Below are positions 1 to 10,193 of a DNA stretch of 64,000 nucleotides, piece after piece (the stretch's first letter is position 1; each line of letters opens with the position of its first letter). A model generated the notes under the pieces. It was not told the origin of the DNA. It did no database searches and saw nothing but the letters and a program-made list of their open reading frames with translations. Origin of the DNA: Eledone cirrhosa (lineage: Eukaryota > Mollusca > Cephalopoda > Octopoda > Eledonidae); NCBI GenBank assembly GCA_964016885.1, contig OZ024744.1:67733051-67797050 (forward strand), read 5' to 3'. The translations under genes and the position numbers were made by a program.

Positions 1-40
1 GTGGAAGAACGGACGTAAAATGATGATGATGTATATATTC
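1..40 (+). mobile_element. 3' end of a SINE or RTE-like LINE (cut by window edge)
   Basis: The first bases match the terminal part of the SINE/LINE 3' tail seen elsewhere in the window (for example at 3769-3815 and 5738-5790): a 'gtggaagaacggacgtaaaatg' type ending followed by GATGAT repeats. Only the terminal 40 bases are inside the window, so SINE and LINE cannot be told apart. Confidence 0.7.
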
Positions 41-42
41 TT

Positions 43-175
43 CTAATTCTTCAAATGAAACAGTTCTAGTCCTGTAGAAGCCATTTCTATATTAAACATG
101 TATACTCTACTATGTATTGAGTACCTTACTTACTGTGGTTACCTCCGATTGAACCCGGGTTACACATACACACAC
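43..175 (+). repeat. Dispersed repeat, copy 1 of a family
   Basis: About 110 bp starting 'aaatgaaacagttctagtcc' recurs almost unchanged at 1230-1345. It recurs in reverse complement at 1022-1085 and more divergently at 62,930-62,998. It ends in a short stretch resembling a tRNA B box ('gattgaaccc'), followed by a CA/TA microsatellite. The family is not recognised; it may be part of a SINE or of a LINE untranslated region. Confidence 0.7.
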
Positions 176-177
176 AT

Positions 178-226
<49 letters not shown>

Positions 227-230
227 GAAT
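176..230. repeat. (CA)n/(TA)n microsatellite
   Basis: Alternating purine-pyrimidine tract of CA then TA dinucleotides. A short 'gaatatatatagtgtt' unit is tandemly repeated directly downstream (about 226-300). Confidence 0.9.
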
Positions 231-329
231 ATATATAGTGTTGGTAACCTATACAAATGAATATATATAGTGTTAAATGAATATATATAGTGTTGGTAAC
301 CTATACAATATAAGCACCCAGTACACACT

Positions 330-590
330 GTTAAGTGGTTGGTGATATAAAAGGCATCCAGCTATAGAAAGCTTGTCAAACAAGAGATTGGGAAGACTCC
401 TTAGGTTGGTATCAAAGATATGACAACTTCTCTGCACTCAATACAACCACACATAAGCAGGAAGTAGACCTGCTTGTCTGGGAGGTCAGTAGCCTCACTT
501 CAGATCTGACTTGGTTTATGTAGAGCCATCCTACTTTTTCTAGCAGCGAATAACAGGGAAAGCAGACATTAAATGATGATGATGATAAGG
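330..590 (+). mobile_element. Diverged RTE-type LINE/SINE 3' end
   Basis: The block 'ggcatccagctatagaaa' near 353-371 and the final 'gcagacattaaatgatgatg' match the 3' ends of the LINE and SINE copies in this window, with the characteristic GATGAT tail. Sequence in between is strongly diverged. There is no recognisable tRNA-like head, so this is a truncated copy. Confidence 0.6.
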
Positions 591-663
591 ATATATCTGT
601 ATGTATATATATATATATATATTATCATCATCATCACTGATTAAAATCCATTTTCCATGCTAT

Positions 664-958
664 GTGGGTTTATAATAATAATAATAATAATATTAATGAA
701 ATTATTGTGTACAGTGCTCAGGTTCACTCACCAAAGGTGCATGTATAGTACATAGAATAATGTGCAAATGTCAGGAAAACGAACAGTGTACGAGTCATGA
801 AATACATGTGTGCATGTGTATGGAGGGGCGACATCAGGTGTAGTGATGGCGTATCTCAGGAAGCATGGAGGTTTTAAAGCATGCCGTGTCTCGACAGCTA
901 ACAACTGATGCAGGTAGTTTGTTCCATGCTTCAGCAACTTTGAGCGTGAAAAAAATGT
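664..958 (-). mobile_element. CR1/L2-group LINE, 3' end fragment
   Basis: On the minus strand this matches the 3' end of the LINE copies at 40,279-41,414 and 50,023-51,188. It includes the last codons around the 'FTLKVAEAWNKLPASV' type motif (near 900-955), the untranslated region and the ATT-rich 3' tail (664-705). It is 5' truncated at about 958, where an (ATC)n-rich tail of another element begins. Non-functional. Confidence 0.85.
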
Positions 959-959
959 T

Positions 960-1005
960 ATCATCATCACCATCACTGTTTAGTGTCCATTTTTACATGC
1001 ATATA
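960..1005 (-). mobile_element. Short SINE/LINE 3' tail fragment
   Basis: ATC repeats followed by 'tgtccatttttacatgc' on the plus strand are the reverse complement of the GATGAT-ended 3' tail shared by the SINEs and the RTE-like LINEs. Only the terminal tail is present. Confidence 0.6.
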
Positions 1006-1021
1006 TATATATATTTAATAT

Positions 1022-1282
1022 AAAAATGGCTTCTACAGGACTAGAACTGTTTCATTCGAAAGAAATCATCAAGAAAGCTGGCTTCCTGATTCTAACCTTT
1101 TTAAGTTGACTCTCATAAGATGCAGGGATATGGAGACAAAATTGTAAATGGAATACATACATATAGTTAGCTGCCCAGCAGATGCCAATATAATATTAAA
1201 GATTAGCAAAAAGTCGGCTTTCTTGATGATTTCCTTCAAATGAAACAGTTCTAGTCCTGTAGAAGCCATTTCTATATTAAAC
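1022..1282. repeat. Inverted repeat with ~68-bp arms
   Basis: The arm at 1022-1088 and the arm at about 1211-1282 are reverse complements with few mismatches (shared core 'ttctacaggactagaactg'), separated by about 120 bp. The outer arm belongs to the dispersed family at 43-175. The loop contains the reverse complement of the repeat at 4245-4300. It could be a snap-back insertion product or two family members inserted head to head. Confidence 0.8.
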
Positions 1283-1345
1283 ATGTATACTCTGCTATGT
1301 ATTGAGTACCTTACTTACTGTGGTTACCAATGATTGAACCCGAGA
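1230..1345 (+). repeat. Dispersed repeat, copy 2 of the 43-175 family
   Basis: Nearly identical to 50-165, including the run from 'caaatgaaacagttctag' to the 'gattgaaccc' segment and the following CA/TA microsatellite. This shows the microsatellite is part of the repeat's 3' end and not an independent tract. Confidence 0.8.
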
Positions 1346-1480
<135 letters not shown>

Positions 1481-1541
1481 AAAGTTTAAGCCCCTCTTTG
1501 GATTTTAGTGTTCACATTTATTATTATTACTATTTATATAT
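1481..1541 (+). repeat. Left arm of inverted repeat flanking RTE-like LINE copy 1
   Basis: The segment starting 'aaagtttaagcccctctttgg' is the reverse complement of 3333-3392, with only a few differences over about 60 bp. A diverged relative lies at about 63,335-63,375. It sits just upstream of the LINE 5' junction, separated by a short TA tract. Confidence 0.85.
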
Positions 1542-1556
1542 ACATATATATATATA

Positions 1557-3336
1557 CCAGGTCATGAAGGTCACAGAAAAAGTAATAGTGCAACTAATCA
1601 GAGAGCAAATTGATCTAGATGAAATGCAGTTCGGGTTTGTGTCAGGTAAAAGTACCTAGCTAAAAGTAAACCCCTATACTTAGCTTTTGTTGACTTGGAG
1701 AAAGCCTTTGACAGAGTTCCACGCCCATTATCTGGTGGGCTCTTAGAAAACTAGGTGTTGACGAATGGCTTGTGAGAGCTATACAAGCCATGTATAAAGA
1801 AACAGTCAGCAAGGTTAGAATTAACAACAAATATAGTGAAGAGTTTAGCGTAAAAGTTGGTGTTCATCAGGGCTCCGTCCTTAGCCCCCTCCTATTTATT
1901 ATCGCCCTCCAGGCTATAAGAGAGGAGTTCAAGACCGGCTGCCCATGGGAACTTCTATACGCAGATGATCTAACGCTCATAGCTGAATCAATGTCTGACC
2001 TAGAGAAGAAATTCCAAACATGGAAGCATGGTCTAGAATCAAAAGGCCTTAAAATTAACTTGTCTAAGACTAAAGTTCTAATATGTAGGAAGGAAAATAG
2101 GGCACTGGTCCCATCTGGGAAATGGCCATGCTCAGTGTGTAGGAAAGGAGTAGGCAGAAACTCCATTTTATGTCCCAAATGCAAAGTATAGGTGCATAAA
2201 AGATGTAGTGGGATCACAGGTAAGCTAACTAAGAATATAGATTTTATATGTGGCCGGTGCTCTATAAGAATATAGATTTTATATGTGCCAGTGCAATAAG
2301 TAGCAGCAAATGCCCACAGAATACTAGCTCATTCCATTGCCCAGATGGTTCTATAGAAATAGTGGACACCTTCCATTACCTGGGAGACAAAATCAGCAGT
2401 GGTGGAGGGTGCTCTGAAAGTACAGTAGCCAGAGTCAGAACGGGATGGAAGAAGTTCAGAGAGCTTATACCACTATTGGCCGCTAAAGGTTTCTCTCTAA
2501 AAATGAAAGGCAGGCTGTATGATGCCTGCATACGAACTGCGATGTTACATGGCAGTGAGACATGGGCATTGTGTGCAGAGGATCTACGCAGACTGGAGAG
2601 GAACGAAGCTTGCATGCTCCATTGGATGTGTAATAGTAATATACGTGAACGGCAAAGCATAAATGAACTAAGTAAGTAATTAGGAATAAGAGGGATCAGA
2701 TGTTGTTTACTCGAGAGAAGACTACGTTGGTACGGTCACGTGATGCGCATGAAAGACGACAGCTGTATAAAAAAAGTGCAGGGCGATCAAAATAGATGGT
2801 AGCTACGGAGTAGGCAGACGCAGAAAAACCTGGGTTGACTTGATAAATTCCGACCTCACACACACCTCTCCAAGACAATGTCTCTGGAGTGAGATCTTTG
2901 GTGCTACGTAGTAATACAGAAGACCCGCCTTGCCTAAGTACAAAGTGAAACCTACAGTCAGTAGGAACCTCTTAATCAAAATACACCCCCGGCCCACTAC
3001 CCCCACCCCACCCCCATCTACACCACCCCATTCGATGTAAGGTTATGTTGGTACCACAACATCCAGTCCTAAATAAATGAGGTCGTGTAGGTGTCACAAC
3101 AAAAAAACACACAGTCCACGCTGTAAAGTGGCCGGGTAGGTAACACGGTAAAAACCTCCCAGTCCACACTGTAAACGTGGTTGGTGTTAGGAAGGGCATC
3201 CAGCCGTAGAAAACCCGCCAGACAGTCCTATACGAGCAAGACAACCAATCTTGCCTCAAGTGGGACAATTCCCATCCAGACCCATGCTAGCGAGGAAGAT
3301 GGACGTTAAACGATGATGATGATGATGATGATATAT
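1557..3336 (+). pseudogene. RTE-like LINE copy 1 (reverse transcriptase pseudogene with 3'UTR)
   Basis: The translated pieces match the better preserved copy at 55,540-57,789. The order is finger motif 'MQFGFVSGKST', catalytic 'FVDLEKAFDRVP', 'GVHQGSVLSPLLF', 'YADDLTLIAES', the zinc-finger segment, then the LINE C-terminal domain with 'RLRWYGHVMRMK'. Lesions: a 43-bp deletion near 1654 between AGTACC direct repeats, which shifts the frame; a TAG in the finger near 2189; a short tandem duplication of the 'agaatatagattttatatg' segment near 2235-2285; a TAA near 2677; and an A-run frameshift near 2770. The 3'UTR (about 2912-3336) carries two ~50-bp repeats, the 'gcatccagc' block and a GATGAT tail. 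It is 5' truncated and lacks the endonuclease. Confidence 0.9.
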
Positions 3337-3392
3337 AAATAGTAATAATAATAAATGTGAAGACTAAAATCCAAAGAGGGCTTAAACTTTCA
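3333..3392 (-). repeat. Right arm of inverted repeat flanking RTE-like LINE copy 1
   Basis: Reverse complement of 1481-1541, directly after the GATGAT tail of the LINE. Together the arms make a 1.9-kb structure with a LINE inside a ~60-bp inverted repeat. The unit family also occurs near 63,335. Confidence 0.85.
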
Positions 3393-3439
3393 TTTGTTAT
3401 TTTAATAAATATATATATATGTGTGTGTATCCGTGACCT

Positions 3440-3812
3440 GTGGTGTCACACAGTAATACAGAAAACCCGACTTCCCACGGGAACAAGCCAAAGCTGAAGC
3501 ATATAGACAATATGCCCCACCCCCTCCCACTGCAAAGGGGTCGTGGAGGTGCCACGACAAAAAAGCACCCAGCCCACACTGTAAAGTGGACGTGTAGGCG
3601 CCACGGAACAAAAGCATCCATCCAGCACTCACTGTAAATGAGTTTGGTGTTAGGAAGGGCATCCAGCTGTAGAAATCAAGCCAAAATCAGTTCCTGTATG
3701 AGCAAGACAAGGTCGCCCGACTGGGCACTGCCCACAACAGGACAACCCATCTAACCCATGCTAACATGGAAGAATGGATGTAAAACGGTCATGATGATGA
3801 TGATGATGATGA
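3440..3812 (+). mobile_element. RTE-like LINE 3'UTR fragment
   Basis: Starts at 'acagtaatacagaaaaccc', the same place as the end of the LINE reading frame and start of the 3'UTR in copies 1 and 6. It continues through the ~50-bp 'gtaggcgccacg' repeat block, the 'gcatccagctgtag' block and the GATGAT tail. It closely resembles 61,115-61,710, so both belong to one subfamily. Confidence 0.75.
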
Positions 3813-3920
3813 TATATATCATCATCATCAACTTCATCGTTTTTACATCAACATTTCCATGCTGACATGAGTTTGACTGACATTTTTGAGGCAATGTTTT
3901 ATAGCTGGATGCCATGTATG
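3813..3920 (-). mobile_element. Short SINE/LINE 3' tail, inverted
   Basis: ATC repeats followed by 'catgctgacatgagtttg' and 'atagctggatgcc' are the reverse complement of the shared 3' tail. It lies tail-to-tail with the preceding plus-strand copy, so the two GATGAT/ATC tails meet at 3790-3830. Confidence 0.6.
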
Positions 3921-4240
3921 TGTGTTCTGGTTTTATAATTTTACAAATTTTTGCCAACAGAGAGAGAGTCGGTTTCTAACATAGATACAAGACTCTCCCA
4001 TTGGAATTTACACAACATCAACTAGGTAAATATGTATGTATGTTTGCATGCATGTGTGTGTAGATATGAATGTTATTGTATGTGTGGATGTGTATGTTTT
4101 GAGTTAAATGTGCATATGTTTTGTCTCTGTACTTGTGTACATATAGTTATTACGTGCAGAAATTTTGGAATGTTTTACATATTTTTACTGTTCCATTAAT
4201 GGATTGTACTTGTATATGTATATATGGATGTATGTATGTA
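3921..4240. other. Unassigned AT-rich spacer
   Basis: I see no gene, RNA or clear repeat here. It is T/G-rich with many 'gtatgt' motifs (about 4030-4110 and 4205-4245), reminiscent of a decayed microsatellite. Confidence 0.5.
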
Positions 4241-4244
4241 TACA

Positions 4245-4420
4245 ATTGTGTCTCCATAACCCTGCATCTTATGAGAGTCAACTTAAAAAGGTTAGAATCA
4301 GGAAGTGCATCCAGCTGTAAAATTTTGCCACAGTAAATACCCTATGTTGGTTATGGACCTTGTCAAGGGAATCAAAAGCCTAACCCCTGATTTAGTATGG
4401 AAAATTGCCTTACGTTTGTT
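4245..4420 (+). repeat. Diverged LINE/SINE 3' end-like repeat
   Basis: The first part, 'ccataaccctgcatcttatg' onward, is the reverse complement of about 1090-1140. It continues into a 'gcatccagctgtaaaa' block related to the RTE/SINE 3' tail. The end is unclear. Confidence 0.55.
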
Positions 4421-4627
4421 GTTGTGTATGTGTGTGAATGTGTGTGTATATATATGTATATATATATAGAAAGAGAGGGGGAGCAGAAGAGAGAGAGGGG
4501 AGAGAGAGAAAGACACGAGATCACTCCTCGGTTCACTTCTATTTATCATTGTTCTGGGAGATTGCCTTGAAATATTTGTTGCATTTGTGTGTGGTGCATG
4601 TATATATATATATACACATATGCACAT

Positions 4628-5190
4628 AGCAGGGCTCAGTCCTCAGTTCACTTCTTTTTCTTATTATTCTCCAGGTCATAATAGAGAAGTTTAAAACTGA
4701 TATTCCATGGGCATTCTTATATGCTGATGATATTGTCCTTATACCTGAATCAGTGGAAGAATTTAAGGTGAAATTTCAAGTAAACTTAGCAAAAAACTAA
4801 AGTCCTGATAAATAGGAGAGAAGAGAGAAACTTGATACAGTGGGGGCAGTGGTGATGTTTGATATGTCAAAAAGTAGTGGGCAGAAATTTCTTAATATAC
4901 ACACAGTGTAATTTATGAATGAACAAAGGACATAGTGGGATCACTGGTAGGTATAACAGATAAAATATACTTTGTATGCTGCAGGTAGACAGGAGATGTA
5001 AGCACCATACGCATACATGAAATAGATTGCCTCAATTGCCCACGAGGTTCTCCAGAAGTTGTTGATAGCTTTAGTTACCTAGGGGTCTAAGCAGTAATGG
5101 AAGAGGATGATCTGAATGTGTGGTCACCGGAGTAAAAACAGATTGAAAGAAGTTTAGGGAGCTAGTATCTAGCTTGATAATAAAAGGCTC
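4628..5190 (+). pseudogene. RTE-like LINE copy 2 (diverged RT pseudogene)
   Basis: Conceptual translation with frameshifts aligns to the LINE at 55,540-57,789, from the 'GSVLSPLLF' region through 'YADDIVLIPES' (about 4720-4750). The sequence then passes a decayed zinc-finger region, including 'GHSGITG' near 4930, to the 'SFSYLG' C-terminal start near 5070. There are many stops and indels. It is clearly older than copies 1 and 6 and belongs to the same broad family as copy 4. Confidence 0.75.
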
Positions 5191-5625
5191 TATTCTACCC
5201 TTTTTAACCCTATCCCCTATTCCCTTCACTCACACTACATCCCATGGCATTGAGCAGGCCCTTCAGTTGAGTCTATGACTGACAACCTCTTTAGTGCTGT
5301 TGCAAGAAAAATACACTCTGTACACTCTGTAGCTTGACTGGAAATATTTGTCTTGTATAATATATTAACTGTAATAGTCTGATCACTTCTCCTGGTGAAG
5401 AGATTTATCTGTTTATCTTCTTGTTTTTTCTATTGTATATAGTTTATCATATACAATATATAGTTTGTGTATGTACCTGTTGAACTACCTGTCAACTTAA
5501 CACATCTCTCACTTTCCTGTTTACATTTACTTGTCTCTCTTTTTATCAACATCACTATTTTAGTATTGATCTGTTTGTTTCTCAATCTCCCACTCTCTCT
5601 CATTCACTGGCATGTTATTTTCTTT
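5191..5625. other. Unassigned spacer
   Basis: There is no feature I can support. A 95-codon plus-strand frame at 5467-5754 runs straight into the (TA)n tract and has no recognisable domain, so I do not treat it as a gene. Confidence 0.5.

Positions 5626-5627
<2 letters not shown>

Positions 5628-5704
<77 letters not shown>
5628..5704. repeat. (TA)n microsatellite
   Basis: About 38 uninterrupted TA dinucleotides. This is self-complementary and therefore capable of cruciform formation. Confidence 0.95.
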
Positions 5705-5705
<1 letters not shown>

Positions 5706-5790
5706 CCCATGCTACCACCGTCTAACCCATGCTAGCATGGAAGAATGGACGTAAAATGGTGATGATGATGATGATGATATATATATATAT
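5705..5790 (+). mobile_element. SINE/LINE 3' terminal tail
   Basis: The segment 'ctagcatggaagaatggacg' followed by GATGAT repeats and TA repeats matches the terminal part of the shared tail. Only about 60 bp is present, adjacent to the (TA)n tract. Confidence 0.7.
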
Positions 5791-5821
5791 ATATGTATGT
5801 ATGTATGTGTATATATATATA

Positions 5822-6165
5822 TATGGAGGCACATGGCTTAGTAGTTAGAGCATTGGCCTTGTGATCAAAGGGTTGTGAGTTCAATTCTCAGACCAGGTGA
5901 TGTGTTGTTTCCTTGAGCAAGACACTTTATTTCACATTGCTCCAGTTTACTCAGCTGTAAAAATGTGATGATAGGACTGGGGTCCATATCATTCCACTGC
6001 AAAGTGGTTGTGGAGGTGCCACGGCAAAAAAGCACCCAGCACTCACTGTAAATGAGATTGGTATTAGGAAGGGCATCCAGCTGTAGAAATCAAGCCAGAA
6101 TCAGTTCCCGTCTCACCCTTGCAAGCAGGGAAAAAGCGGATGTAAAATGATGATGATGATGATGC
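5822..6165 (+). mobile_element. tRNA-derived SINE, full length
   Basis: The head shows pol III promoter-like boxes: an A-box-like 'tggcttagtagttagagca' at about 5834 and a B-box-like 'gagttcaattctc' at about 5877. The body contains 'ccttgagcaagacacttta'. The 3' part ('ggcatccagctgtag' near 6070, 'gcaagcaggg' near 6120) matches the 3'UTR of the RTE-like LINEs and ends in GATGAT repeats. A highly similar copy lies inverted at 6459-6797. The SINE presumably relies on the RTE-like LINE for reverse transcription. Confidence 0.9.
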
Positions 6166-6458
6166 ATATATCTATACATATATATATATATAGAGAGAGA
6201 GAGAGCTATATATATAGAGAGCTATATAAAGAATTGTTTTAACGGCTTGTAACTCCTTCATTTGGTTATTCCTGCTCTGCTTAAACCATACGCTAAATAT
6301 TAACTTCTTCTAATATTTAAACCTGCTAACCCAAGCATCGAGTGCACCATGCTTCGGCTTTTGGCATTTAGTATTCTGTATCGCACCTCTTTGTACCTCT
6401 CTGCTTCATCCTCTCTTACGATACCTTAACCCTATTATTATATATATATATATGTATA
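6166..6458. other. Spacer between the two inverted SINEs
   Basis: TA and GA dinucleotide tracts at both ends enclose about 210 bp of sequence I do not recognise. It would be the loop of a SINE-SINE hairpin. Confidence 0.5.
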
Positions 6459-6797
6459 TCATCATCATCATCATTTTACGTCCACCTTTCTCTGCTTGCA
6501 AGGGTGGGACGGGAACTGATTCTGGCTTGATTTCTACAGCTGGATGCCCTTCCTAACACCAACCTCATTTACAGTGAGTGCTGGGTGCTTTTTTGCTGTG
6601 GCGCCTCCACGACCACTTTACAGTGGAATGATATGGACCCCAGTCCTATCATCTCATTTCTACAGCTGAGTAAACTGGAGCAATGTGAAATAAAGTGTCT
6701 TGCTCAAGGAAACAACACATCACCTGGTCTGAGAATTGAACTCACAACGTTTCGGCTGCAAGACCAATGCTCTAACCATTAAGCCATATGCCTCCAT
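6459..6797 (-). mobile_element. tRNA-derived SINE, full length, inverted
   Basis: Reverse complement of the SINE at 5822-6165 along its whole length: ATC tail at 6459, 'ctacagctggatgcc' at about 6533, and B-box and A-box equivalents near 6735 and 6770. It differs only by scattered substitutions, so both copies are from one subfamily. Confidence 0.9.
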
Positions 6798-6811
6798 ATA
6801 TATATATATAT

Positions 6812-7607
6812 CATCATCATCATCATTTAACGTCTATCTTCCACGCTAGCATGAGTTTAGACGGGAATTGTCCCACTTGAGGCAAGATTGGTTGTCTCGT
6901 ATAGGACTGTCTGGCAGGTTTTCTACAGCTGGATGCCCTTCCTAACACCAACCACGTTTACAGTGTGGACTGGGAGGTTTTTACCGTGTTACCTACCCGG
7001 CCACACTACAGTGTGGACTGTGTGCTTTTTTGTCGTGACACCTACATGACCTCATTTATTTAGGACTGGATGTTGTGGTACCAACATAACTTTACAGAGA
7101 AAGGGGTGGTGTAGATGGGGGTAGGGTTAGTGGTATGGGGGTGTATTTTTGACTGTAGGTTTCACTTTATACTAAGGCAAGGCGGGTCTTCTATATTACT
7201 GTGTAACGCCAAAGATATCGGTCCAGTGACATTGTTTTGGAGAGGTGTGTGTAAGGTCAGAATTTATCAAATGGTCCCAGGTTTTTCTGGGTCTGCCTAC
7301 TCTATAACTTCCATCAATTTTGATCGCCCTGCACTTTTTTATACAGCTGTCGTCTTTCATGCGCATCACGTGACCATACCAACGTAGTCTTCTCTCGAGT
7401 AAACAGCATCTGATCCCTCTTATTCCTAATTTCTTACTTAGTTTATTTATGCTTTGCTGTTCACGTATATTACTATTACACATCCAACGGGGCATGCAAG
7501 CTTCGTTCCACTCCAGTCTGCGCAGATCCTCTGCCCACAATGCCCATGTCTCACTGCCATGTAACATTGCTGTTCGTATGCAGGCATCATACAGTCTGCC
7601 TTTCATT

Positions 7608-7608
<1 letters not shown>
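6812..7608 (-). pseudogene. RTE-like LINE copy 3 (C-terminal domain and 3'UTR)
   Basis: The minus-strand reading frame at 7196-7606 encodes the C-terminal part of the LINE protein: 'MKGRLYDACIRTAMLHGSE', then 'RLRWYGHVMRMK', ending near 'HWTDIFGVTQ'. It is followed by the 3'UTR (6812-7195) with the ~50-bp repeats, the 'gcatccagctgtag' block and the ATC/GATGAT tail. The 5' truncation at about 7608 abuts a TA/TG microsatellite. The frame is open over 136 codons, so the copy is fairly young, but it lacks RT and cannot be autonomous. Confidence 0.9.
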
Positions 7609-7638
<30 letters not shown>

Positions 7639-7640
7639 AT
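7609..7640. repeat. (TA)n(TG)n microsatellite
   Basis: TA then TG dinucleotides exactly at the 5' truncation point of LINE copy 3, and adjacent to the 3' tail of LINE copy 4. Confidence 0.85.
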
Positions 7641-9785
7641 TATCATCATCAGCAATAGCAGCACCATTTAATCTCTATTTTTCTATGCGTGTATGGGTTA
7701 GACAGGTCAGGTGGCCAACGTCTTGTTCATATGGATCTGTATTTTGGCATGATTTCTACGGCTTGATGCCCTTCCTAACTCCAATCATCTGATAGAGTGT
7801 ACTTGGTGCTTTTTATCATGTCACCAGCATAACCAACTTACAAGGTGGGCAGAGTATTTTTGGTGTTATGGCACAAGATGAGCATACAGAGTAAACTTAG
7901 TGCTTTTTGTCATGGCAACAGCATTGTGGGAAATTAGATGCAGAGCATGTCCTGCTTTCATGTTTGTATGTGTGGGTTGGGCAAGCAAAGTGTATCAGGG
8001 ATGAGGGTTTGGTAAGAAGAGGACAAGTAAGCAAGTTTGATATGGATGAGGTCGATAGAATATTTAGCTGGAAGAGAAGATTGGTGCAGACTAGTGTGTC
8101 CTTTGTTTCATTCTGTGCACATGGGAAGGTTGGTCTTCTGTAAAACACCATGATGCCAGAGAACTCAGTCCTGTGTCATCTCCTTTGTGAGATTTATTTG
8201 GGCAAGGTCAGCATTTAATACTTCATCCCAAGCTTCACTAGACCTTCCTCTTCTATAGTTTCTATCAATTTTGAATGCTCTGCACTTTTATATGCAGCTG
8301 TTATCATCCATATGCAACATATGTCCATATCACTGCAATCTCCTCTCCTGCACATTGCATCTGACCCCTCTTATGTCCAGGTTCTCTCACAGTTCATTGA
8401 TGCTTTTCTGTTTATGCTCACTACTATTACACATCCATTGGAGCATTGCAAGCTTCATTTCTTTCCAATCTTTGTAGGTCCTGGTCACACAGTGTCCAGG
8501 TTACACTTCCATGCAGCATTGTTGTTTGTACACAAGCGTCATACAATCTGTCTTTCATTTTAAAGGAAAACCTTTTTGTAGCTAGCAGTGGTAGAACTTT
8601 TTCCATCCTGTTCTCACTCTGGCTATTGTATTTTCAGAACACCCACCTTCATTGCTTATTTGGTCTCCCAGATAACAAAAGTTATTAACTACAACAATGG
8701 AGCCCTCTGGGCATTTAAAGAAGCTTGTTTCCCATGAGCTCCTGCTACTTACTGTTCCTGTACATCAACCACATACAAAACCTACATTCTGTGCTAACCT
8801 ATTCTGTGATAGCCTACCTGAGGTGCCACTACATTTCTTGTGTGACCATAGTTTGCATTTGGGACATAGGATGAAATTACTACCCACCCCTTTCCTGCAC
8901 ACTGAGCAAGGCCATTTCCCTGAAGAGATCAGGATCTTGTTTTCCTTTCTACTTACTATTACTTTAATCTTTGCTAAGTTGACTTTAAGACATTTTGCTT
9001 GGTTTGGAATTTCTTCTCTAATTCTGCCACAGATTCAGCTGTAGGGGTTAGATCATCTGCAAATAGGAGTTCCCATGGTCAGCCAGTCTTAAACTCTTTT
9101 GTTTTTGCCTGCAAGGTGTTAATAAACAGGAGACAGCTAAGAACAGAGCCCTGGTGGAGCCCTACTTGCATGCTAAATTCTGCACTATAATCATTGTTAA
9201 TTCTAAGCTGTTGATTATTCCTCTGTACATGTCTTGTACCACCTTCACAAGCTAATCATTTATGTTTAATTTTTTAAGAGCCTACCAAATTATGGAATGA
9301 GGGACTCTGTCAGTTGCTCTTTCAAGGTCAATAAATGCCAAGTAAGGGGGATTACGTTTAGCTAGATACCTCTCTTTCAGTTGCCTCACAAGGAATCGCA
9401 CATCAATGGTACTTTTACCTGGCACAAATTCAAATCTCATCTATGTTAACTTGGTCCCTAATCAACTGTGCGATAACTCTTTCTGCGGCCTACATGACCT
9501 GGTCCATCAACTTGATGTCTATATAGTTTTCTCTGTCTAATGCATCTCATTTACCCTTGTAGCAGTTGACAATGATGCTGCTATGCAAGTCATTTGGTAT
9601 GATGCCATTTTGTATTATTTGGTTTACAATACATGTGGTTAAGCTGTAACCCACCATCCCTGCATCTCAGCAACTATCCCTAATGGATCAGCTGCTTTGC
9701 CTGTCTTCATATCCTTAATTGCCTTACTTACTTACACTGCTGCTGACTTATATGGCTCGACCCTCTGTTACATGTTAGTTTGGGA
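7637..9785 (-). pseudogene. RTE-like LINE copy 4 (long, decayed)
   Basis: Read on the minus strand, this covers the 3' tail (ATC repeats near 7637), the 3'UTR ('ttctacggcttgatgccc' near 7753), the C-terminal domain (about 8190-8660), the zinc-finger region (about 8740-8910), and the RT core. The RT core has a 'YADDLTPT'-like catalytic box near 9040-9065, a 'GLHQGSVLS' region near 9140-9165 and a 'FIDLERATDRVP' region near 9310-9340. It ends near the 'KAIKDMKTGKAA' region around 9690-9730. Many frameshifts and stops are present. It carries an extra ~250 bp (about 7880-8160) not seen in the younger copies. Confidence 0.85.
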
Positions 9786-10190
9786 CACAAACTAAAATGT
9801 ATCATACAACATTTTTCTTTTCATAGTTTTAATAGTATAATGTATATTCTTTTTAATTTAATGAAACTACACAATAGCAAAGTTTACATTTTCCCACAAA
9901 CAAGTATGTTGACAATATAGATAGCTTGAAATTGCAAACACAAATACCATAGCTGCTGTCAAAAATTAACATATACACACATATATCTCTATTACTTAAT
10001 TACATAGATATTTCATATGAAAGTATAGAATCACATTGAAAGAAAATATTAAGTCAACACTAAGTACATCAATTAGTCACACACGACAATCAGTACCAGA
10101 GTCTCCCTGCAATACTGTAATACTGTTTGTGGCAAGCCAACACACTGGCAGCATTACAATGTAATAGACTCATTAATAATGTGGAATGTT
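9786..10190. other. Unassigned AT-rich sequence
   Basis: About 400 bp with no recognisable coding potential, repeat or RNA motif. It may be unique genomic background between transposons. Confidence 0.5.
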
Positions 10191-10193
10191 ACA

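Noticed and set aside
728..976. 82-codon minus-strand frame as a host gene
   Set aside because: It lies in the 3' end and untranslated region of a truncated CR1/L2-group LINE copy.
5822..5900. Functional tRNA gene
   Set aside because: A- and B-box-like motifs are present, but the stem pairings of a tRNA cloverleaf are not evident. The sequence continues into a SINE body with a LINE-type tail, and the same unit recurs inverted nearby.
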